A stretch of DNA of 64,000 bases from Psychrobacter sp. P11G3 (GTDB taxonomy: Bacteria; Pseudomonadota; Gammaproteobacteria; Pseudomonadales; Moraxellaceae): assembly GCF_001435845.1 (NCBI RefSeq), contig NZ_CM003596.1, positions 2,961,298 through 3,025,297 of the forward strand, given 5' to 3'. Position 1 is the stretch's first letter, and each line of letters starts with the position of its first letter. A program made the translations under genes and the position numbers. The notes beneath the pieces are model-generated. The model searched no databases. It was not told where the DNA came from and saw only the letters and a list, made by a program, of their open reading frames with translations. Of this stretch, positions 60,095-64,000 are shown piece by piece.

Positions 60095-60451
60095 ATGAAA
60101 CTTAAATTACTTGCTCTAGCTGGTATCATGACTGCAACTATGGGCCTTACTGCCTGTGATAGCAGCAAAGAAAACGCTGCTGAAGATTTATCTGACGCGC
60201 AAGAAGAAGTGCAAGACGCTTCTGAAGAGCTAAACGAAGCTGCTGCTGAAGGCGAAATGACTGCTGATGCTGACGCTGCTGTTGCTGGCGCTGAAGCTGA
60301 CATCGCTGATGCACAAGCTGCAACTGCTACTGACGAAATGGACGCTGAAGTTCCTGTAGACGGCGACACCACTAGCGTAGACGTAGCTAGCGAAACTGAT
60401 ACTGCTGCTGTTGAAGCTTCTGACGAAGTAGTAGTTGAAGAAGCTCAGTAA
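60095..60451 (+). CDS. Polyacidic Ala-rich lipoprotein
   Basis: I do not recognise a family. The 118-residue protein has a signal peptide with the lipobox L-T-A-C (Cys21). The mature chain is rich in Ala, Asp, Glu and Val. After Lys25 there is no Lys or Arg, so it is very acidic. Heptad-like A-E-D-L-S-D-A-Q-E-E stretches suggest a helix followed by a disordered tail. GGAG lies 7 bases before the ATG. A terminator follows the gene. It is probably an abundant envelope protein, but the role is unknown. Confidence 0.75.
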   Translation: MKLKLLALAGIMTATMGLTACDSSKENAAEDLSDAQEEVQDASEELNEAAAEGEMTADADAAVAGAEADIADAQAATATDEMDAEVPVDGDTTSVDVASETDTAAVEASDEVVVEEAQ

Positions 60452-60482
60452 TTTATTGTTCATACAATAGATAAACTGTAGT

Positions 60483-60513
60483 AAAAAAAGGAGAGCCTAT
60501 GCTCTCTTTTTTT
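60483..60513 (+). terminator. Terminator after acidic lipoprotein
   Basis: The stem GAGAGC/GCTCTC with loop CTAT is flanked by A and T runs. Confidence 0.85.
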
Positions 60514-60697
60514 ATGTCTATCATTTATGATTTTAGTAGGTTTCTACTTTATAGATAACCCTAATATGCGATGCGTGCTGCAATATCGAAATATATAGAT
60601 GTACGCAAAAATAACTAAGTGCAAATACGCACTAGCATTCTTATAAACTCACGATAAAACAGACACACTATCGTTCAGCGCAGTGCCAAACTAAGTA

Positions 60698-60997
60698 TTA
60701 GCTATCAAACAAACGCTCGTCAACCTTCTGACGAAATTTTTGCCCTGTCTTAAAAGTAACCACACGGCGTGCAGATACTGCAACAGGCTCCCCTGTTTTC
60801 GGGTTACGGCCTGGACGGCTGTTTTTATCTTTAAGCTCAAAGTTGCCAAAGCCTGAAAGCTTGACCTCTTTGCCATCAATCAAACTCTCTGACAGCTCAT
60901 CAAAAAAGTTCTCCACCAGACAGCGGCCTTCTTGGCGTGTTAGGTTTAGGTGACTCATCAAATGCTCAATCATGTCAGATTTGGTTAAGGTGCTCAC
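60698..60997 (-). CDS. ihfA: Integration host factor alpha subunit
   Basis: IhfA (99 residues) is half of the DNA-bending heterodimer IHF. The DNA-binding arm is [11 protein letters not shown], and the conserved G-F-G-N-F-E-L and V-T-F-K-T-G-Q-K-F are present. The start is GTG at 60997, with AGGAG 7 bases upstream, and the sequence M-S-T-L-T-K-S-D-M fits the family. It follows pheT as in E. coli, with 215 bases between. Confidence 0.96.
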   Translation of the reverse strand: MSTLTKSDMIEHLMSHLNLTRQEGRCLVENFFDELSESLIDGKEVKLSGFGNFELKDKNSRPGRNPKTGEPVAVSARRVVTFKTGQKFRQKVDERLFDS

Positions 60998-61149
60998 AGT
61001 ACGACTCCTATGCTATGTCGTGATGTCGAATATCATGGTTTAGCGGTATGAGGGTTAAGGCTAGCTATTATAAAGGTTTTTTGACCATTTTTTAACAAAG
61101 TCTTTATTAAAATCCTTTATTAATAACCACTTAACTTATGCTATGAATA

Positions 61150-61191
61150 GCAATGCTCCGTAGCCTCATGGTAAAAAGACTACAGAGCATT
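61150..61191 (-). other. Hairpin between pheT and ihfA
   Basis: CAATGCTC-c-GTAG and CTAC-a-GAGCATTG form a 12-bp stem with one mismatch and a 16-base loop. There is no T-tract after it in the minus direction. It could be a processing site or a weak attenuator between the genes. Confidence 0.55.
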
Positions 61192-61212
61192 GGGGATAAT
61201 ACTTACTAAATG

Positions 61213-63612
61213 TTAGCTGTCGCGCAGCTGTACTGAATGCTGGTCAGTTAGCGCTTGTACCACTTTATCTGTGGCAGTCTTGACGGCTTCGTCAGACAAC
61301 GTTTGCGTACTGTCTTGCCATATTAGTGCAAACGCTAGTGAGCGCTGACCTTCTGGTACTTTGTCACCTTGATAGACATCAAATAACCAAAGATCAGTCA
61401 ACAAATTACCTGCCGCAGTTCGCACCGTTGTCTCTAGTGTCTGCAAACTGATGTCACTGTCTACCAAGATAGCAATATCGCGGCGTACTTGCGGGAACTT
61501 GCTTGGTGTCGTGATAGCATGCTGCTCACGTGCAATCGTCAATAGCGGTGCCAGTGACAATTGAGCGACCCATGTAGCCGGCAGATCTAATTGTTTAGCA
61601 GTATTTGGGTGCAACTGACCCAACCAACCAACGTATATATCATCGATATATAACTCAGCGCTTTGTCCTGGATGCAGGAAGCTCAGCGTACTACGCTCAT
61701 AGCGGATACGTGCGCTATCGATTTGAGCTGGTAATAGCTGCTCAATATCATGCTTTAGGTCATAAAAATCTAACGCACGATTCTGATAAGCTTGTTCGCT
61801 CCATATATCACCAACTGCAACTAAAGCAATACTTGGCGTTTGTACTAAGTCCCTGATACTTTGTCCAACAAAGCTAAGACCCGTCTCAAAGAAACGTACG
61901 CGTGGCTGCTGGCGATTTAAATTATATTGTACGCAAGGCAGTAGACTCGATAGCAAGGTACGACGCATAACGGCCAAATCACTAGAGATAGGGTTTGCCA
62001 GTGCTAACACCTCCCCTAGCGCCTCATCATCAAGTAATGCTTCTAGTTTTGCATCACTAAAGCTAAAGCTGATAGCTTCCATGTAGCCATTATCAACCAA
62101 TGCCAGCTTCATCTGATGCGTCAAATCTGCAGTATCATCATAATCCATGCTGACCTGCAAATGCGGCAGGACGCTTGGAATATTGTCATAGCCATAGATA
62201 CGAGCAATCTCTTCGATTAAATCCTCGCGGATACTCATATCAAAACGATAAGATGGCGGCTTGCAAACTAATGCATCGCTCTGCTGCTCTACGTCAAAAC
62301 CCAACTGAGTCAAGATACGTACCATCTCAGTTGGTTCAATATCAATCCCAATGACATCACGAACTTTCGCGATTGGCAATGTAATCGGTGCGCGTGCTGG
62401 CAAATGCTCAAGGTTTTCGGCCGCGACTATTTGACCTGCTTCCCCTCCAGTAATACTGGTGATTAAATCACAAGCTCGTGCCAACGCCAATGCTGGCAAT
62501 TCAAAGTCGACGCCACGCTCAAAACGCTGTGATGCGTCCGTATGTAGCCCAAAACGACGTGCGCGTGCAGCAATAGCTAGCTGATTAAAGAACGCACTTT
62601 CCACAACGATATTGGTAGTGCTATCAGTGACACTGCTACGCTGACCACCCATGATACCAGCCAGTGCCAAGGCACCTTTGTCATCAGCAATCACAAGCTC
62701 ATCACCGGTCAAGGTAACGGTTTGCTCATTAAGCAAAGTAATGGTTTCATCAGGCTGTGCCAAACGTACAACGATATCACCTTCGATCGTGTCTGCGTCA
62801 AACGCATGTAACGGTTGACCCAATTCCATCAATACATAGTTGGTCACATCGACCAAGAAATTGTGTGAACGTAGTCCTGACTGTACCAGCGCATCTTGCA
62901 TCCATTTCGGAGTATCGATACTACGATCAATATTGCTAATCGATTGTAACAGATAGCGAGGACAGGCTTCCTTTGCATCAACTGTCACAGCTGGCGTTGC
63001 AGCAGTGCCAGCAGTATTGGCAGAGATTTCTGGCATTTGTACAGATAAATCGTTGATGACAGATATTTCACGAGCGATACCACGTACGCTAAAGCAATCA
63101 CCACGGTTTGGGGTGATTGAGATATCCAATATTTGATTATCTAAACCTAGATACTCACGAATATCTGTACCAACTGGTGCATCTTCAGGCAGCTCAAGCA
63201 AGCCATCTATATCATCGACTAAATCAATTTCAGAAGCGCCGCATAGCATACCGTTTGAGGCCACACCGCGTAGCTTACTCTTTTTGATTTTAAACCCTTT
63301 CTTATCATCGCTTGGTAATATCGCGCCAACGGTAGCAACCGGTGCTTTCATACCGACGGTCACGTTAGGCGCGCCGCAGACAATTTGTAGCGGCTCAGCG
63401 TCACCGATATTTACTTGAGTAACACGTAATTTATCTGCATCAGGATGCTGCTCAATGCTGATGACTTCACCGACAACCACACCGCTAAAAGCACGGGCAA
63501 CCGCATAGCGATCATCAATCTCAAGACCTGCCATAGTCAACTGTTCGGCTAACTGTTCGCTAGTATTTGTAGGGTTTACCCACTGACGTAGCCACTGTTC
63601 GCTAATTTTCAT
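61213..63612 (-). CDS. pheT: Phenylalanyl-tRNA synthetase beta subunit
   Basis: PheT (799 residues) pairs with PheS to charge tRNA-Phe. An N-terminal EMAP-like tRNA-binding domain (about residues 40-150), the B3/B4 editing region, the B5 domain and a C-terminal ferredoxin-fold anticodon-binding domain (S-K-F-P-Q-V-R-R-D-I-A) follow in the usual order. It lies just downstream of pheS in the minus direction, with 188 bases between. Confidence 0.97.
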   Translation of the reverse strand: MKISEQWLRQWVNPTNTSEQLAEQLTMAGLEIDDRYAVARAFSGVVVGEVISIEQHPDADKLRVTQVNIGDAEPLQIVCGAPNVTVGMKAPVATVGAILPSDDKKGFKIKKSKLRGVASNGMLCGASEIDLVDDIDGLLELPEDAPVGTDIREYLGLDNQILDISITPNRGDCFSVRGIAREISVINDLSVQMPEISANTAGTAATPAVTVDAKEACPRYLLQSISNIDRSIDTPKWMQDALVQSGLRSHNFLVDVTNYVLMELGQPLHAFDADTIEGDIVVRLAQPDETITLLNEQTVTLTGDELVIADDKGALALAGIMGGQRSSVTDSTTNIVVESAFFNQLAIAARARRFGLHTDASQRFERGVDFELPALALARACDLITSITGGEAGQIVAAENLEHLPARAPITLPIAKVRDVIGIDIEPTEMVRILTQLGFDVEQQSDALVCKPPSYRFDMSIREDLIEEIARIYGYDNIPSVLPHLQVSMDYDDTADLTHQMKLALVDNGYMEAISFSFSDAKLEALLDDEALGEVLALANPISSDLAVMRRTLLSSLLPCVQYNLNRQQPRVRFFETGLSFVGQSIRDLVQTPSIALVAVGDIWSEQAYQNRALDFYDLKHDIEQLLPAQIDSARIRYERSTLSFLHPGQSAELYIDDIYVGWLGQLHPNTAKQLDLPATWVAQLSLAPLLTIAREQHAITTPSKFPQVRRDIAILVDSDISLQTLETTVRTAAGNLLTDLWLFDVYQGDKVPEGQRSLAFALIWQDSTQTLSDEAVKTATDKVVQALTDQHSVQLRDS

Positions 63613-63800
63613 AAATATCTCGGATCAGAATTTTATAATAAAGATGTTGGAGTAAAGCTTGGCGAATTCGCTTGCTATAGTCAATCTTATATAAATTAGA
63701 TACAGCGTCAGGCTCGCTCAGTCTACGATTGGTAGCACTTTCACTCACGTTCCTTGGATCTAAATTATCTTGAACTAACTATATAGGTATAAAGAAAACT

Positions 63801-64000
<200 letters not shown>

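Noticed and set aside
60073..60463. Open frames opposite the acidic lipoprotein
   Set aside because: They are Ser/Ala-rich mirrors of the low-complexity gene on the plus strand.

Overview
The window is a chromosomal stretch of a gammaproteobacterium, most likely Moraxellaceae and probably Psychrobacter. The inference rests on moderate GC content with AT-rich intergenic DNA, an rRNA operon of order 16S-tRNA-Ile-tRNA-Ala-23S-5S, conserved gammaproteobacterial neighbourhoods (pheS-pheT-ihfA, trxA-rho, corC-lnt), and several hypothetical proteins of a type I associate with Psychrobacter/Acinetobacter. It is almost entirely core genome. I see no insertion sequence, prophage, integrase or CRISPR array.

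Layout. 1-5.2 kb: a two-gene sodium:solute symporter (DUF4212 plus VC_2705-type permease), a Moraxellaceae-type hypothetical, a rhomboid protease, a cytosolic 5'-nucleotidase and a dodecin. 5.3-8.2 kb: a DctP-DctQ-DctM TRAP uptake operon on the minus strand. 8.5-14.9 kb: a small hypothetical gene and a complete minus-strand rRNA operon with two tandem consensus promoters, rRNA processing stems and a terminator. 15-31.6 kb: a UDG-superfamily glycosylase, upp, an SDR dehydrogenase, an ART-like hypothetical, an alpha/beta hydrolase, DUF1653, tyrS, anmK, fabF, a charged helical protein, aminopeptidase P, a POT peptide transporter, an acidic membrane protein and lnt. 31.8-43.4 kb: corC, DUF4105, ycgN, a dienelactone hydrolase, DUF2339, rbgA, an isolated KAP-type P-loop NTPase and mutY. 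43.4-56 kb: tesB, rapA, a histidine kinase with a double-receiver response regulator, a D-2-hydroxyacid dehydrogenase, a flavin monooxygenase and rluA. 55.8-64 kb: trxA, rho, a glycine-zipper lipoprotein, a zinc metallopeptidase, a polyacidic lipoprotein, ihfA, pheT and the 3' end of pheS.

Most genes are short transcription units closed by clear intrinsic terminators, several of them bidirectional between convergent genes. True operons are the symporter pair, the TRAP operon, the rRNA operon, the kinase/receiver pair and pheST.

The points most worth a second look are the lone KAP NTPase between rbgA and mutY; the output-less kinase/double-receiver pair; two exported proteins whose long acidic segments have no Lys or Arg; the roughly 350-nt C-rich, G-poor leader of rho behind a strong promoter; a terminator embedded in the 3' end of an opposing gene; and the ART-like hypothetical. 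No unambiguous new multi-gene system is visible. The KAP gene is the best candidate for an undescribed (possibly defence) function, and that is inference.
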